Notes: a model not told the origin generated them from the letters alone. DNA of 64,000 nt from Sphingorhabdus sp. (GCA_028279555.1 JANQNO010000002.1:1-64000); one strand, 5' to 3'. Counted from the first letter of the stretch, positions 38,718-47,946 are shown. Program-made: numbers and translations.

Positions 38718-40340
38718 TCAGGACATTCGCGCATCATTGACGAAATTCCAGATATGCGAAATCACTACCGAGCCCTCACCGACGGCAGAAGCGACGCGCT
38801 TTACCGAGCCGGCGCGTACATCCCCAACAGCATAGATGCCGGGAGAGGAAGTTTCATAGGGTGATTCGACACCCACCATATCACCGCATTTTACAAAGCC
38901 CCTGTCATCGAGCTCCGAAAATCCGCAAAGCCACCCTGTATTGGGCGCTGCGCCAACCATGATGAACAGCGCGCCAACATCGATATTGCGCTGCTTTCCA
39001 TCCTGCATCACTTGAATACTGTCCAGCCTGCCATCACCATGTAGCCCGGCGACTTGAGTATTGTAGTGAATCGTGATGTTTGGCTCGGATTCCAGCCGGC
39101 TGGTCAGATAGCTCGACATGGAATCGGACAAAGATTTGCCGCGCACCAACACATGCACATGTTTTGCAGTGCGGCTCAAAAACATCGCTGCCTGCCCGGC
39201 CGAATTCCCGCCGCCGATGATTGCCGCCTCTGTATCCCGGCAATAGCGCGCCTCCATATCGGTCGCTGCATAATAGACGCCGTTGCCTTCGAACTCCTCC
39301 AGCCGTTCGAGCGGCAATTTGCGATATTGCACGCCCGTCGCAATCAAAATGGCCTTGGTGCAAATCTGCCCGCTACAGTCGAGCTTCACGCAAAACAGCC
39401 CATTCTCAAGCCGTTCGACAGCGGTGACGCGGCGCGGAACGGCAAATCGGGTGCCGAATTTCAATGCCTGCACATGGCCGCGCCAGACAAGGTCCGCACC
39501 GGATATCCCGGTGGGGAAACCCATATAGTTTTCGATCCGGCTGGAGGTTCCCGCCTGTCCGCCGATAGCGACGTCATCGACCACCATCGCCGACAGACCT
39601 TCAGCGCCTGCATAAACGGCAGCGGCCACGCCGGCGGGACCACCACCGACGATCAGCAGGTCATAAACATCCTCCTCGCCGATATCCTCCTCCATACCGA
39701 GCAGCCGCGCCACCTTGATCGGCGTTGGATCCTCGATCACCTGGTCCTTGCCGAATATCACCGCAGGCTCTTCGAGTGATATGCGGCAGGCTTCGGCTTC
39801 GGCGGTTGCCGCTGGCGTGTTGAGATCGAGCGCTTCGAAGGGTATCTTATTGCGGCTGGCAAAAGACATGATGCGGCGCAGCATAGGATCGCGGTCCGCG
39901 CCGATAATCTTGAGAGAGCTGTCATTATCCTCCAGCTGCCGGCGCCGGCGTGCGGCGAAAACGGTGATGATAATATCGGACATTTCGGGGATCTTCGACA
40001 TAAGCTCGAGCATGTCGCTGCGTGGTACCTCCAGCGTCCGCGTGTCCTTTGCCGCGCGCATTGGCAGCGTGATATTGCCGCCGCTCAGGAAGGAAATCTC
40101 ACCCATGAACTGGGTCGGGCCAAGCGATGCTTCGAGGTGACGTTCGCTTGTGTAGGGATTGACGACTTCGATCTCGCCATCGATTAAGTATATGAAGCGA
40201 TCGAGCGGATCGCCGACCTCTACTACCATATCGCCTTTGGCATACCGGCATTCTGTGCCAACCGCGCGCATCGCCTCGACATGGCTTTCATGCAGCGGGG
40301 TGCGCTGCATCTGGCGCAGGTCGGCAGCAAGCGATTCCAT
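38718..40340 (-). CDS. cNMP-binding domain fused to thioredoxin-reductase-like flavoprotein lacking CxxC
   Basis: The 540-residue product starts at the ATG at 40340 (AAGGAAA 8 nt upstream); the frame opens at 40448. Residues 1-130 are a cyclic-nucleotide-binding domain (GDMVVEVGDPLDRFIYLIDGEIEVVNPY). Residues 140-200 resemble a short glutaredoxin-like segment. The remainder is a pyridine-nucleotide disulfide oxidoreductase: FAD site VGGGPAG (about 231-237), NADPH site GGGNSAGQAA (376-385), GDVRAGSVKRVASAVGEG at the end. Where TrxR has CATCDG, this protein has YAATDM (357-362), so it lacks both redox cysteines. Lies between rplA and rplJ. Confidence 0.88.
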   Translation of the reverse strand: MESLAADLRQMQRTPLHESHVEAMRAVGTECRYAKGDMVVEVGDPLDRFIYLIDGEIEVVNPYTSERHLEASLGPTQFMGEISFLSGGNITLPMRAAKDTRTLEVPRSDMLELMSKIPEMSDIIITVFAARRRRQLEDNDSSLKIIGADRDPMLRRIMSFASRNKIPFEALDLNTPAATAEAEACRISLEEPAVIFGKDQVIEDPTPIKVARLLGMEEDIGEEDVYDLLIVGGGPAGVAAAVYAGAEGLSAMVVDDVAIGGQAGTSSRIENYMGFPTGISGADLVWRGHVQALKFGTRFAVPRRVTAVERLENGLFCVKLDCSGQICTKAILIATGVQYRKLPLERLEEFEGNGVYYAATDMEARYCRDTEAAIIGGGNSAGQAAMFLSRTAKHVHVLVRGKSLSDSMSSYLTSRLESEPNITIHYNTQVAGLHGDGRLDSIQVMQDGKQRNIDVGALFIMVGAAPNTGWLCGFSELDDRGFVKCGDMVGVESPYETSSPGIYAVGDVRAGSVKRVASAVGEGSVVISHIWNFVNDARMS

Positions 40341-40394
40341 GGCGAGTTTCCTTTTGGCGAAATGGAGCAGAAACCAAATGTAGAGACCAATATG

Positions 40395-40430
40395 CAAAAG
40401 AAAAGGGCCGGAGCGTTGACCCCGGCCCTT
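40395..40430 (-). terminator. Rho-independent terminator of the rplK-rplA transcript
   Basis: On the minus strand AAGGGCCGG...CCGGCCCTT (40430-40422 / 40411-40403) is followed by TTTTCTTTTGC. It lies about 100 nt after the rplA stop, beyond a REP-like repeat, and separates the ribosomal genes from the TrxR-like gene. Confidence 0.85.
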
Positions 40431-40442
40431 CAATCTCATTTT

Positions 40443-40520
40443 CGTCATCCCGGCGGAAGCCGGGTTCTCCTAAAGCTTTGCGCTTTACCGAAAGAGATTC
40501 CGGCTTCCGCCGGAATGACG
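40443..40520. repeat. REP-like inverted repeat after rplA
   Basis: Arms CGTCATCCCGGCGGAAGC... (40443-40467) and its near complement (40496-40520; 22 of 25 positions match) flank an AAGCTTTGCGCTT core. The CGTCAT(T/C)CCGGCGGAAGCCGG sequence is a dispersed intergenic repeat seen in many alphaproteobacterial genomes. Confidence 0.82.
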
Positions 40521-40529
40521 CGGGCTTTC

Positions 40530-41228
40530 TTAAGCCCCCTCGATCTCTGCAAGATCGATTTTGATGCCGGGGCCCATCGAAGAGCTGACCGACAGCTTTT
40601 TCACATATTTGCCCTTGGCGCCTGATGGCTTGGCCTTGACAATAGCGCCGACAAGCGCATCGAAATTGGCGCGCAGATCGGCCTCCTTGAAGCTTGCCTT
40701 GCCGATGCCGCTATGGATGATGCCGGCCTTTTCGACGCGGTATTCGACCTGACCGCCCTTTGCATCGGCGACGGCCTTTGCAACATCCGGCGTCACGGTA
40801 CCGAGCTTCGGGTTGGGCATCAGGCCCTTGGGGCCGAGCACCTTGCCGAGCCGGCCGACGACGCCCATCATGTCCGGGGTTGCGATCACGCGGTCATAGT
40901 CGAGATTGCCCGCCTGCATATCTTCCATCAGGTCTTCTGCGCCGACCTTGTCCGCGCCTGCTTTCTTCGCTTCCTCTGCCTTCGCATCCTTGGCGAATAC
41001 GGCAACCTTGGCATCCTTGCCGGTACCCGAAGGCAGGCTGATGACGCCGCGCACCATCTGATCGGAATGGCGCGGATCGACACCCAGATTCATCGCAATC
41101 TCGATGCTCTCGTCGAATTTCGCCGTGGCGAGTTCCTTGGTGAGCTTGAGCGCTTCGTCTACGCTGTAAAGCTTCTCGCGGTCGACCTTATCGGCCCAGA
41201 CCTGCTGTTTCTTGGATAATTTTGCCAT
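40530..41228 (-). CDS. rplA: 50S ribosomal protein L1
   Basis: L1 forms the mobile stalk near the E site and can repress its own operon. The 232-residue product starts at the ATG at 41228 ([19 protein letters not shown]), 4 nt after the rplK stop; the longer frame lies inside rpl[33 protein letters not shown] and the C-terminal [15 protein letters not shown] are L1 hallmarks. Confidence 0.98.
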   Translation of the reverse strand: MAKLSKKQQVWADKVDREKLYSVDEALKLTKELATAKFDESIEIAMNLGVDPRHSDQMVRGVISLPSGTGKDAKVAVFAKDAKAEEAKKAGADKVGAEDLMEDMQAGNLDYDRVIATPDMMGVVGRLGKVLGPKGLMPNPKLGTVTPDVAKAVADAKGGQVEYRVEKAGIIHSGIGKASFKEADLRANFDALVGAIVKAKPSGAKGKYVKKLSVSSSMGPGIKIDLAEIEGA

Positions 41229-41232
41229 TGCG

Positions 41233-41661
41233 TCAGCCCTCCACTTCCAGGCCCATCGCGCGGGCAGAGCCGGCGATGATCTTGACCGCTGCGTCCATGT
41301 CATTCGCATTGAGGTCCGCCATCTTGATCTCGGCGATTTCTTCCAGCTGCTTGCGGGTGATCGTGCCGACGACTTCCTTGCCGGTTTCGCCCGAGCCTTT
41401 TTTCAGCTTCAGCGTCTTCTTGATCAGATAGCTGGCCGGTGGGGTCTTTGTGGTGAAGGTAAAGCTGCGGTCCGCATAGACCGTGATCTTCGTCGGGATC
41501 GGCGTATTCTTCTCGAAATTGTCGGTCGCCGCGTTGAACGCCTTGCAGAAATCCATGATATTCACGCCGCGCTGACCCAGCGCCGGGCCGATCGGGGGTG
41601 AGGGGTTGGCTGCGCCGGCGGGAACCTGCAGGCTAATATAGCCGTCAATCTTCTTGGCCAT
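41233..41661 (-). CDS. rplK: 50S ribosomal protein L11
   Basis: L11 is part of the GTPase-associated centre and needed for the stringent response. The 142-residue product begins [40 protein letters not shown], with the usual C-terminal [40 protein letters not shown] strong GGAGG site precedes the ATG. The gene upstream on the same strand is an acyl-CoA synthetase, not nusG as is usual. Confidence 0.98.
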   Translation of the reverse strand: MAKKIDGYISLQVPAGAANPSPPIGPALGQRGVNIMDFCKAFNAATDNFEKNTPIPTKITVYADRSFTFTTKTPPASYLIKKTLKLKKGSGETGKEVVGTITRKQLEEIAEIKMADLNANDMDAAVKIIAGSARAMGLEVEG

Positions 41662-41860
41662 AAATGGCCTCCTTTCATTCTGTCTCCGCCGAAGCTCCCG
41701 GACATCCGGGGCGAAGGCGGATCAAATTAAGCGGTGCAAACGACCGGCAAATGCCAGCCTCCCGCATAGAATCGCTGATGAGTTACCCCAAGCGAAGGCG
41801 CGCGGATAGGCGAAGGCGCGCGCAGATGCAAGACTTTTCAAGGCTGCAGAAGCAGCCCGG

Positions 41861-43501
41861 TCAGGCCATTTCGCTGGTTTGCGCCAACGCCATTGCCTTT
41901 GCCCCCTTATAGTCGGGTTTGCCATTGGCGGCGCGCGGTACGGTATCGACCATGACATAGCCGCGCGGTGCCTTATAATCGGCCAGCCGCCCGCGCACAT
42001 GGTTCTTGAGCGTATCCGGCTCGATCTCGCCCCCGCCGCTCGCCGATATGACGGCGGTAACGCGCTCACCGAAGCGGTCGTCCGGTACGCCCACGACCAG
42101 GCAATCATTAACGCTGTCATGCGTCTTGAGCGCCTCCTCGACCTCTTCGGGGAAAATCTTCTCACCGCCGCTATTGATGCAGATCGAACCCCGGCCGAGC
42201 AGAGTGATGGTTCCGTCCGCCTCGATCGTCGCATAGTCGCCGGTGATCGAATAGCGCACGCCATCGAAAGTCGGGAATGTTGCGGCGCTCTTTTTTTCGT
42301 CCTTGTAATAGCCCAGCGGCACCATGCCGCCATTGCAGATCAGCCCCTTTTCGCCCGAACCCGGCTCTACTTCGCGCCCGTCTTCGGTGAGGATTTTGGT
42401 GGTATCGTTAAGCTCGAATTTTGCGGTCTGGCCGATGCCGACATTTTCGCGTGTGGTCACCGACACGCCCATGCTGCCCTCGGTCGCGCCGATGCTGTCG
42501 AGGATGGCGATGTTCATATGTTCGAGCAGGCCTGCCTTGTTTTCCGCCGACCACATAACGCCCGACGAGCTCATCTTGGTGAGCGAGGAAGTGTCATAGG
42601 GCTCGCCGCGTTCTTTTGCCGCATCAAGCGCAGCGAGCAGCGGCTTGGCAAAAACATCGCCGACGATGGTGAGATCGCTCGCCTTTTCCTTTTCCACCAA
42701 CTGCCAGACCGGATCGGGATCGAAATGCCTGTTGTCGAACAGGATGACCGCGCCGCCAGCGGCATGCGGGATCATCGCGCCGATCCACATGCCGGTGCCA
42801 TGCATCAACGGGCAGGCCGGAATTGACTTGGGCAGCATGCCCGCAGCCTGCAGGCGCAGCACGCAGGCACCGAAATCATCCGGTCCGGCAGGCGGCTCCA
42901 GCCCCAGCACTTCGAAACCCCGGCCCATCAGAGCGCCGGCAAAAGTCTTGTGATCATACATCACGCCCTTGGGCATGCCCGTCGTGCCGCCGGTATAGAG
43001 CATGTAGATGTCATCTTCGCTGCGCTCGATAGCAGGCATCGGGTCAGCAGCCGCCAGCGCGCCTTCATAATCCACCGCGCCATCGAGAGATTCGCCGCTG
43101 CCATCATCGATCTGCAGAAACAGTTTCACGCCGGGAATCCGGTCGCGAATGGCGGCAACAACGGGCGCGAAGCGGGCCTGAAAGACGAGCGCTTCGCTGT
43201 CGCTATTCTCGATGATGTAAACAAGCTCGTCTTCGAGATAGCGGTAATTCACGTTGATCGGGCACAGCCGCGCTTTGAAGGCGGCAAATTGCGCTTCCAT
43301 ATATTCGGCGCAATTATGCGCATAGAGTGCAATCTTGGCACCGGGTTTCAGGCCATATCCGGTATAGACCTGCGCCAGCCTTGCCGCCCGGTCTTCATAT
43401 TCGCGCCAGCTATAGCGCCGGTCGCCCTGCACAATCGCCGGTTCGTCCGGAACAGCGCGCGCAACATTTTCCCAAATATCTGCCAGATGCCATGCTGCCA
43501 T
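41861..43501 (-). CDS. Acyl-CoA synthetase (AMP-forming) inserted between nusG and rplK
   Basis: The 546-residue adenylate-forming enzyme activates a carboxylic acid to its CoA thioester. The AMP-binding P-loop [11 protein letters not shown] is at about residues 169-179, with [13 protein letters not shown] as the A5 motif and the C-terminal [42 protein letters not shown]. It resembles long/medium-chain fatty-acid or bile/steroid-type acyl-CoA ligases of alphaproteobacteria; the acid cannot be inferred. It is flanked by ordinary spacers (99 nt to nusG, 199 nt to rplK) and shows no repeat or integrase. Confidence 0.92.
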   Translation of the reverse strand: MAAWHLADIWENVARAVPDEPAIVQGDRRYSWREYEDRAARLAQVYTGYGLKPGAKIALYAHNCAEYMEAQFAAFKARLCPINVNYRYLEDELVYIIENSDSEALVFQARFAPVVAAIRDRIPGVKLFLQIDDGSGESLDGAVDYEGALAAADPMPAIERSEDDIYMLYTGGTTGMPKGVMYDHKTFAGALMGRGFEVLGLEPPAGPDDFGACVLRLQAAGMLPKSIPACPLMHGTGMWIGAMIPHAAGGAVILFDNRHFDPDPVWQLVEKEKASDLTIVGDVFAKPLLAALDAAKERGEPYDTSSLTKMSSSGVMWSAENKAGLLEHMNIAILDSIGATEGSMGVSVTTRENVGIGQTAKFELNDTTKILTEDGREVEPGSGEKGLICNGGMVPLGYYKDEKKSAATFPTFDGVRYSITGDYATIEADGTITLLGRGSICINSGGEKIFPEEVEEALKTHDSVNDCLVVGVPDDRFGERVTAVISASGGGEIEPDTLKNHVRGRLADYKAPRGYVMVDTVPRAANGKPDYKGAKAMALAQTSEMA

Positions 43502-43601
43502 CGTCCACTCTCCTGCGATTCTCTCCAGAATCGAAGCTAGGCCAAGGCCCGGGCCGGTGCAACTTTTCAGATTCGGGAAAGGACGCCGCGCGCAGGCAGC
43601 A

Positions 43602-44144
43602 TCACTTCATCAATTCGACTTCCTCGAAATCAAGCTCGACCGGCGTCGCGCGGCCGAAGATCGACACCGATACCTTGACGCGGTTCTTGTCGAAATCGAG
43701 CTCCTCGACAACGCCATTGAAGCTCGCAAAAGGCCCGCCCAGCACCTTGATCTGGTCGCCAATTTCATAGTCGACGGTAACGCGCTTCTTGGGCGCTGCT
43801 TCCAGCTCTTCCTTGGTGTTGAGGATGCGGGCAGCCTCGGCTTCGCTGATCGGCTGCGGCTTGCCGCTCGAGCCCAGAAAGCCGGACACTTTCGGCGTGT
43901 TCTTCACCAGGTGATAGACATCGTCGGTCATCGCCAGCTTGGCGAGCACATAGCCGGGGAAGAATTTGCGTTCGGCCTTCACCTTTTTGCCGCGGCGCAC
44001 TTCGGTGACCTCTTCGGTCGGCACCTCGACAGCCTCGACCAGCGGGGTGAGTTCGAGCCGCTTTGCTTCCGCCAAAATCTGGTCGCGAACCTTGTTTTCG
44101 AAGCCGGAATAGGCGTGAATGATATACCAGCGAGAGGATGCCAT
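43602..44144 (-). CDS. nusG: Transcription termination/antitermination protein NusG
   Basis: The 180-residue product has the NGN domain with [21 protein letters not shown] and [14 protein letters not shown], then a KOW domain with [24 protein letters not shown]. NusG binds RNA polymerase and links it to Rho, NusE and the leading ribosome. It follows secE by 38 nt on the minus strand. Confidence 0.98.
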   Translation of the reverse strand: MASSRWYIIHAYSGFENKVRDQILAEAKRLELTPLVEAVEVPTEEVTEVRRGKKVKAERKFFPGYVLAKLAMTDDVYHLVKNTPKVSGFLGSSGKPQPISEAEAARILNTKEELEAAPKKRVTVDYEIGDQIKVLGGPFASFNGVVEELDFDKNRVKVSVSIFGRATPVELDFEEVELMK

Positions 44145-44182
44145 GGGTTTGTCTGCTTTTCCTGTTTTGCGTCCCGAAGGGA

Positions 44183-44401
44183 TTAGTTGGCGAGATCGAG
44201 CAGCGCATTGACGACGCCCGAAAAGACGGAGTCAATGCCCAGGAAGAAGATCGCAAGGATCGTCGTCATAATAAGCACCATGATCGCCGTCTGGACGGTT
44301 TCTCCGCGCGTAGGCCAAACCACCTTGCCGACTTCCGAGCGCACCTCGCGCATGAATTTGCCGGGGCTCGTCTTCTGCTTTTTGACGTTGGTATCTGCCA
44401 T
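44183..44401 (-). CDS. secE: Preprotein translocase subunit SecE
   Basis: SecE is the essential clamp of the SecYEG channel. The 72-residue single-helix form has the conserved KFMREVRSEVGKVVWPTRGETVQTAIMVLIMT stretch (amphipathic helix then hinge) and a C-terminal membrane helix. It heads the secE-nusG transcript; no tRNA-Trp lies directly upstream as in many genomes. Confidence 0.96.
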   Translation of the reverse strand: MADTNVKKQKTSPGKFMREVRSEVGKVVWPTRGETVQTAIMVLIMTTILAIFFLGIDSVFSGVVNALLDLAN

Positions 44402-44543
44402 GCTCTCGCTTCCTGTCTGCTTCGCTTCCCGGGATAAGCGCCATCGCTCCGACCAGCGGGGTCGAGAGCGATATAGGTTCCGATTTCGGAAAGCGCTAGG
44501 GCATTAGCCGCAGATTCGCGGTTAGGCAAGGGCAGAGTCGCGC

Positions 44544-45119
44544 TTAGCGCGCCCGATTGGCGGCGATGATTTCACCGATCCAGGGCAAATGCTCGCGGCC
44601 GACAAAAAGCTGCTCGTCAATCACATAGGCGGGGGCATCGATCACGCCGCTTTCCATCGCGGCAGACTGGATAGCTGCAAGCTTTTCCCTCGCCTTGGCA
44701 AAGCCGGCAGTGTCTGCGCCCACCTCGGCCAGCAGCGCGCTGACCACGGCTTCATCGTCCAGGTCGGCCCCCCGGACCCAATAGGCAGCGAAGGCAGCCT
44801 GAATAAATTCCAGCGGGTTACCATCATAAGCAGCGAGCGCGGCAAGCGCGGCTTCCGACCCCGGCATGGGGTCAGGGAAGCGCATTTCACGGCCCAGCGC
44901 CTTTGCATAAAAAAGATGCGTATCGCGCTGCGCTCTTGCCCTTACCCTCCGATGCCGCTCGCCAACGGTTTCGTCTGACTTTTCGGGTGGAATATTGAAA
45001 GGGCGCGTAGAGAATGGGAGCCACTTGGTTTCAACGCCGGTTTCCTCGATCAGCGCGATTGTCGGCTCCAGCGCCAGATAGGAAGCCGGTGATTTGAAAT
45101 CGATAAAGATAGTCAGCAT
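44544..45119 (-). CDS. DsbA-fold protein, 2-hydroxychromene-2-carboxylate isomerase-like (copy 1)
   Basis: The 191-residue thioredoxin-like protein begins MLTIFIDFKSPASYLALEPTIALIE, the Ser-containing kappa-class GST/HCCA isomerase opening without CxxC. The helical insertion includes HLFYAKALGREMRFPDPMPG, and the end is DAPAYVIDEQLFVGREHLPWIGEI. Kappa-type enzymes use glutathione to isomerise ring-cleavage products, but the true substrate here is unknown. Its start overlaps the stop of the second DsbA-fold gene by 7 nt, so they are co-translated. Last of the four-gene operon that starts at 47167. Confidence 0.85.
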   Translation of the reverse strand: MLTIFIDFKSPASYLALEPTIALIEETGVETKWLPFSTRPFNIPPEKSDETVGERHRRVRARAQRDTHLFYAKALGREMRFPDPMPGSEAALAALAAYDGNPLEFIQAAFAAYWVRGADLDDEAVVSALLAEVGADTAGFAKAREKLAAIQSAAMESGVIDAPAYVIDEQLFVGREHLPWIGEIIAANRAR

Positions 45120-45805
45120 GGCGGGAGACCATCCTTGCCGATGCCGTAAGCGATGTCGGGCGCGGGTCCATCGCGGCCCGACAAATGCCAGCGCAAATAG
45201 GGAATATGCTCGCGGCCGAACAGGATGTTGCCACCCAAAACAAAAGTCGGCACGCCATATATGCCTGCCGGATGGAGCTGCGGCTGCAAAGCATCATGCA
45301 GGGCGCGCCCATCACCCTGCTGAAACGCATCAAATCCTGCGGGATCGATCCTGGCCTGTTGGAGGCAAGCCTCGACAACCGACACATCCTCGATGTCCAG
45401 CTCACGCCGCCAGAAGGGCGGATAGACTGCGTGAAGATATTCGCCCAGCCGGTCGCGCGCCGTCTGCATCGCCCAGAAAATTCCGATATTGGCGATGCTG
45501 CTGTCCCAGATTTTCTCGGTGCCCTTGAGGATCAGCCCCTGCCGCTCGGCATAACGCCGCGCATCTTTATAGGCATATTTGACCATCGCCCATTGGGTCG
45601 ACGATCGTTTGCTCTCGACGACCTTGCCCTTTTTCTTGCGCGCAGATCCCAGATAGCTTGGAATATCGAGGGTGAGTGGCCGCCAGTCGAATTGCAGGTT
45701 AAGCTGCTCCTCAAGAGCCAGTAGCGGGCGGTAGGCGGCAAAGGCGTAGGGACTCTTGATGTCGATATAGACGATCAGGGGCGCGTCGCTTTCCAGGGCT
45801 TTCAA
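45113..45805 (-). CDS. DsbA-fold protein, 2-hydroxychromene-2-carboxylate isomerase-like (copy 2)
   Basis: The 230-residue relative has VYIDIKSPYAFAAYRPLLALEEQL at the start, in which SPYA occupies the GSH-binding Ser position, and VPTFVLGGNILFGREHIPYLRWHL near the end. An Arg/Lys-rich loop (YLGSARKKKGKVVESKRSSTQW) is an insertion not seen in copy 1. It starts 1 base inside the upstream gene (ATGA overlap) and overlaps copy 1 by 7 nt. The two copies are clearly related but have diverged, which suggests different steps or a heterodimer. Confidence 0.83.
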   Translation of the reverse strand: MKALESDAPLIVYIDIKSPYAFAAYRPLLALEEQLNLQFDWRPLTLDIPSYLGSARKKKGKVVESKRSSTQWAMVKYAYKDARRYAERQGLILKGTEKIWDSSIANIGIFWAMQTARDRLGEYLHAVYPPFWRRELDIEDVSVVEACLQQARIDPAGFDAFQQGDGRALHDALQPQLHPAGIYGVPTFVLGGNILFGREHIPYLRWHLSGRDGPAPDIAYGIGKDGLPPC

Positions 45806-46263
45806 GCGGGTTTCTCCCTCGGCCGGTTCGCCAGCCCGCCATGGTCCTGCGCCGAACGCCAGATTTGCACCTCATGGTCGATCAGACGCCATTCGAATTG
45901 GCCTTCGCTGTTTGGGCGCTTTTCCAGCCTGCTCTTGTAAAGCCCGCGTAGCTGAACCAGCTTACCCTTGCCCTTCGAATGGCCGTCCGCGTCATAATAG
46001 GCCTCGGCGCTGGCAACATGCCCGTCAATCTCTATGAGCGGCGTGTAAAGACAATGGCGCAAACCCTCGACAGGATCACGCATCTTGGCAATCCATTTGG
46101 AAAAGCCCGCCCTTGCTTCATCGACGCCATGATGCAGGTTGCCGCTGAAATCGAGGCGGCAATCGTCCCAGAAAAAAGCGGCTATCTCGTCAGCCGATCC
46201 GCGATCGACCGCAAAGCAATAGCGTGCAAACAGATTCTGGATCTGTTCATGGTCCGATGACAA
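45802..46263 (-). CDS. SnoaL/NTF2-like protein
   Basis: The 153-residue protein of the SnoaL-like/NTF2 fold (DHEQIQNLFARYCFAVDRGSADEIAAFFWDDCRLDFSGN) has the cone-shaped pocket pattern DCRLDF...ARAGFSKWI...LRHCLYTPLIEIDGHVASAEAYYDADGH. Members act as isomerases, dehydratases or small dioxygenase-beta-like subunits. It sits between a 2OG dioxygenase and two DsbA-fold enzymes in a tightly packed operon (4-nt overlap with the next gene), which supports a shared catabolic role. Confidence 0.82.
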   Translation of the reverse strand: MSSDHEQIQNLFARYCFAVDRGSADEIAAFFWDDCRLDFSGNLHHGVDEARAGFSKWIAKMRDPVEGLRHCLYTPLIEIDGHVASAEAYYDADGHSKGKGKLVQLRGLYKSRLEKRPNSEGQFEWRLIDHEVQIWRSAQDHGGLANRPREKPA

Positions 46264-46282
46264 GGCTTGCTCTCCCGCGGCG

Positions 46283-47167
46283 TTAGCCGAGTTTCTCTAA
46301 CATGCGCGCAGGATGCATGCCATCGACATAGCCCATGAAGGGCAGGTGGATATTATATCCCAGCAATTCTTGCACACGTTTGGGAAAGCCGGCGACCTTT
46401 TCCGGCGATACGGCGATCAGCTGCTGTTCCAGCGGGCGGCACCATCCCTTGCAGAATTGCGGTGTGACGATGAGCCGCGGAGCATCGCTGTCATTCGCGC
46501 CGCCGCGGTGCCATAGCGTACCTTTGGCGATCATCAGAGATCCAGCGGGCATGGTGGCCTTGATCGCCTGAAAATGATCGTCGCTCTTTTCGCTGCCGCC
46601 ATCGATCCGGCCGGTGATGAAGTCTTCTGCCTGATTGGCTCCATCGGGCTGTTCCTCGCCCCATTTGTGGCTGTCGGGAATGATCTCGGTCGCGCCATTG
46701 TCGCTGGTCGTGTCGCTGATCGACCAGAAGGTCGACATGGAAAGCGGTTCGCGCGGGCGGGCGAGGCCGCAATGGCTGTCGTCGAAATGCCAGGGCTGCG
46801 CGGTTTCACCGGGCAGCAGGTTGATGGCGAGGCAGGCGTAGAGAAGCACGCTTGCGCCGAGTTCGCGCTCGGCAAAGGCCAGCTGCAAGGGATGCGAAAT
46901 CAGGTCGGCAAAAACCGGATCCTTGTCGAGCATCGCATAGACGCGATTGGAATCTGCGCCTTCGAAATTGTTGCGCCCGCGAATATCGGCATCGATCCAT
47001 GGCTTGAGCGCCGCGCGCTGGACCTCCAGCTCCTCCGGCGTCAGCACATTTTCAAAGATGACATAGCCCTCTTCCTGAAACTGCTCCCAGGCATCGTCGA
47101 AGCTGCGACCACCTAGCCACGGCGTCAGGTCGACATCTGTTAATTCAATACTTCTGGCGACATTCAC
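46283..47167 (-). CDS. Phytanoyl-CoA-dioxygenase-family (2-oxoglutarate/Fe(II)) protein, GTG start
   Basis: GTG at 47167 has GGAG 8 nt upstream and gives 294 residues; the frame to 47212 runs into the promoter/operator. Iron ligands are His127-Phe-Asp129 (PWHFDDSHCG) and His220 (TLWHRGGAN), and Arg231 is the likely 2OG-binding residue. The double-stranded beta-helix and N-terminal helix FQEEGYVIFENVLTPEELEVQ match PhyH. It is the first gene of the operon and faces a TetR gene. The substrate is unknown. Confidence 0.9.
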   Translation of the reverse strand: MNVARSIELTDVDLTPWLGGRSFDDAWEQFQEEGYVIFENVLTPEELEVQRAALKPWIDADIRGRNNFEGADSNRVYAMLDKDPVFADLISHPLQLAFAERELGASVLLYACLAINLLPGETAQPWHFDDSHCGLARPREPLSMSTFWSISDTTSDNGATEIIPDSHKWGEEQPDGANQAEDFITGRIDGGSEKSDDHFQAIKATMPAGSLMIAKGTLWHRGGANDSDAPRLIVTPQFCKGWCRPLEQQLIAVSPEKVAGFPKRVQELLGYNIHLPFMGYVDGMHPARMLEKLG

Positions 47168-47215
47168 GATATATTCTCCACTAGATGAGGCCGTTATCCG
47201 AATCATTATCAAAAC

Positions 47216-47237
47216 TTTGAATTGAATTCAATTCAAA
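47216..47237. promoter_or_regulatory. Perfect 22-bp palindrome, likely TetR operator
   Basis: The half-site TTTGAATTGAA followed by its complement forms a perfect 22-bp palindrome (47216-47237, centre GAATTC), lying between the divergent PhyH and TetR genes, about 49 nt from one start and 48 from the other. Size and position suit a TetR dimer site controlling both directions. Confidence 0.8.
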
Positions 47238-47284
47238 AATGCGCTAGAGCTTTCGGTGTAAATACGGAAAGGCTGGTTTTTGGG

Positions 47285-47896
47285 ATGGCGGCTGCGGCGC
47301 AAAGCAAAGACAGGGCGGAGAAAAAAGTCATGCGCGCGGCCAGAATATTGGCGGCGGCGGAACGGCTCTTGCTGGCTAATGACGGCGAGCTGGAGATGAG
47401 CCAGGTTGCGGAGGAGGCCAGCGTCTCGGTGGGGCTGGCCTATCACTATTTCGGTTCGAAGTCGGGAATGCTCGGCGCGATCATCGACGCCTTTTATGAT
47501 CGCTACAATGCGGTGGTGAACCAGTATATCGATCCCGACATCAATTGGGGCGTGCGCGAAAAGGACAGGCTGCTCGCCTCTATCAATTTTCTCTATAGCG
47601 ACGCGATGGCACCCATGGTTCTCGGCAAGATGGCGCAGACGCCGCAGGTGGTCGCCATCGAGGCGGCGCGCCAGCAGGAAATGATCGAGCTGGCGACGCG
47701 CAATATCCGCTCGGGAATGAGCAGGGGACATCTCAATCCGCATATCGATCCCGACATAGCCGCCGCCGCGATCACAGGGGCCATGCGTCAATGCTTCATC
47801 CACGCCTTTGCCATGAAACCGCGGCCCGATGCGGAATTGCTCGCGCAGCAACTGTGGGGTTTGATCTCCGGCGCGGTGGGGCTTTCCAAGCGTTGA
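47285..47896 (+). CDS. TetR-family transcriptional regulator
   Basis: The product has 203 residues from the ATG at 47285, downstream of GGAAAGG; the frame opens at a TTG inside the palindrome. The HTH is at about residues 36-58 (EMSQVAEEASVSVGLAYHYFGSKSGMLGAIIDAF), followed by a helical ligand domain with a TetR_C pattern (LYSDAMAPMVLGKMAQTPQVVAIEAAR). Facing the PhyH operon over a palindrome, it is most likely a repressor that senses a substrate or intermediate of that operon. The ligand is unknown. It is followed by purT. Confidence 0.92.
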   Translation: MAAAAQSKDRAEKKVMRAARILAAAERLLLANDGELEMSQVAEEASVSVGLAYHYFGSKSGMLGAIIDAFYDRYNAVVNQYIDPDINWGVREKDRLLASINFLYSDAMAPMVLGKMAQTPQVVAIEAARQQEMIELATRNIRSGMSRGHLNPHIDPDIAAAAITGAMRQCFIHAFAMKPRPDAELLAQQLWGLISGAVGLSKR

Positions 47897-47946
47897 GCCT
47901 GCGCAGCGCTTTGCAAAGCGGCATCGACACATTATCCATCGCTTCC

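Noticed and set aside
38718-40340. Ordinary thioredoxin reductase (trxB)
   Set aside because: Both redox cysteines are missing and an N-terminal cNMP domain is present.
40443-40520. Rho-independent terminator of rplA
   Set aside because: The true terminator with a T-run is at 40395-40430; this is a dispersed inverted repeat with no T-run.
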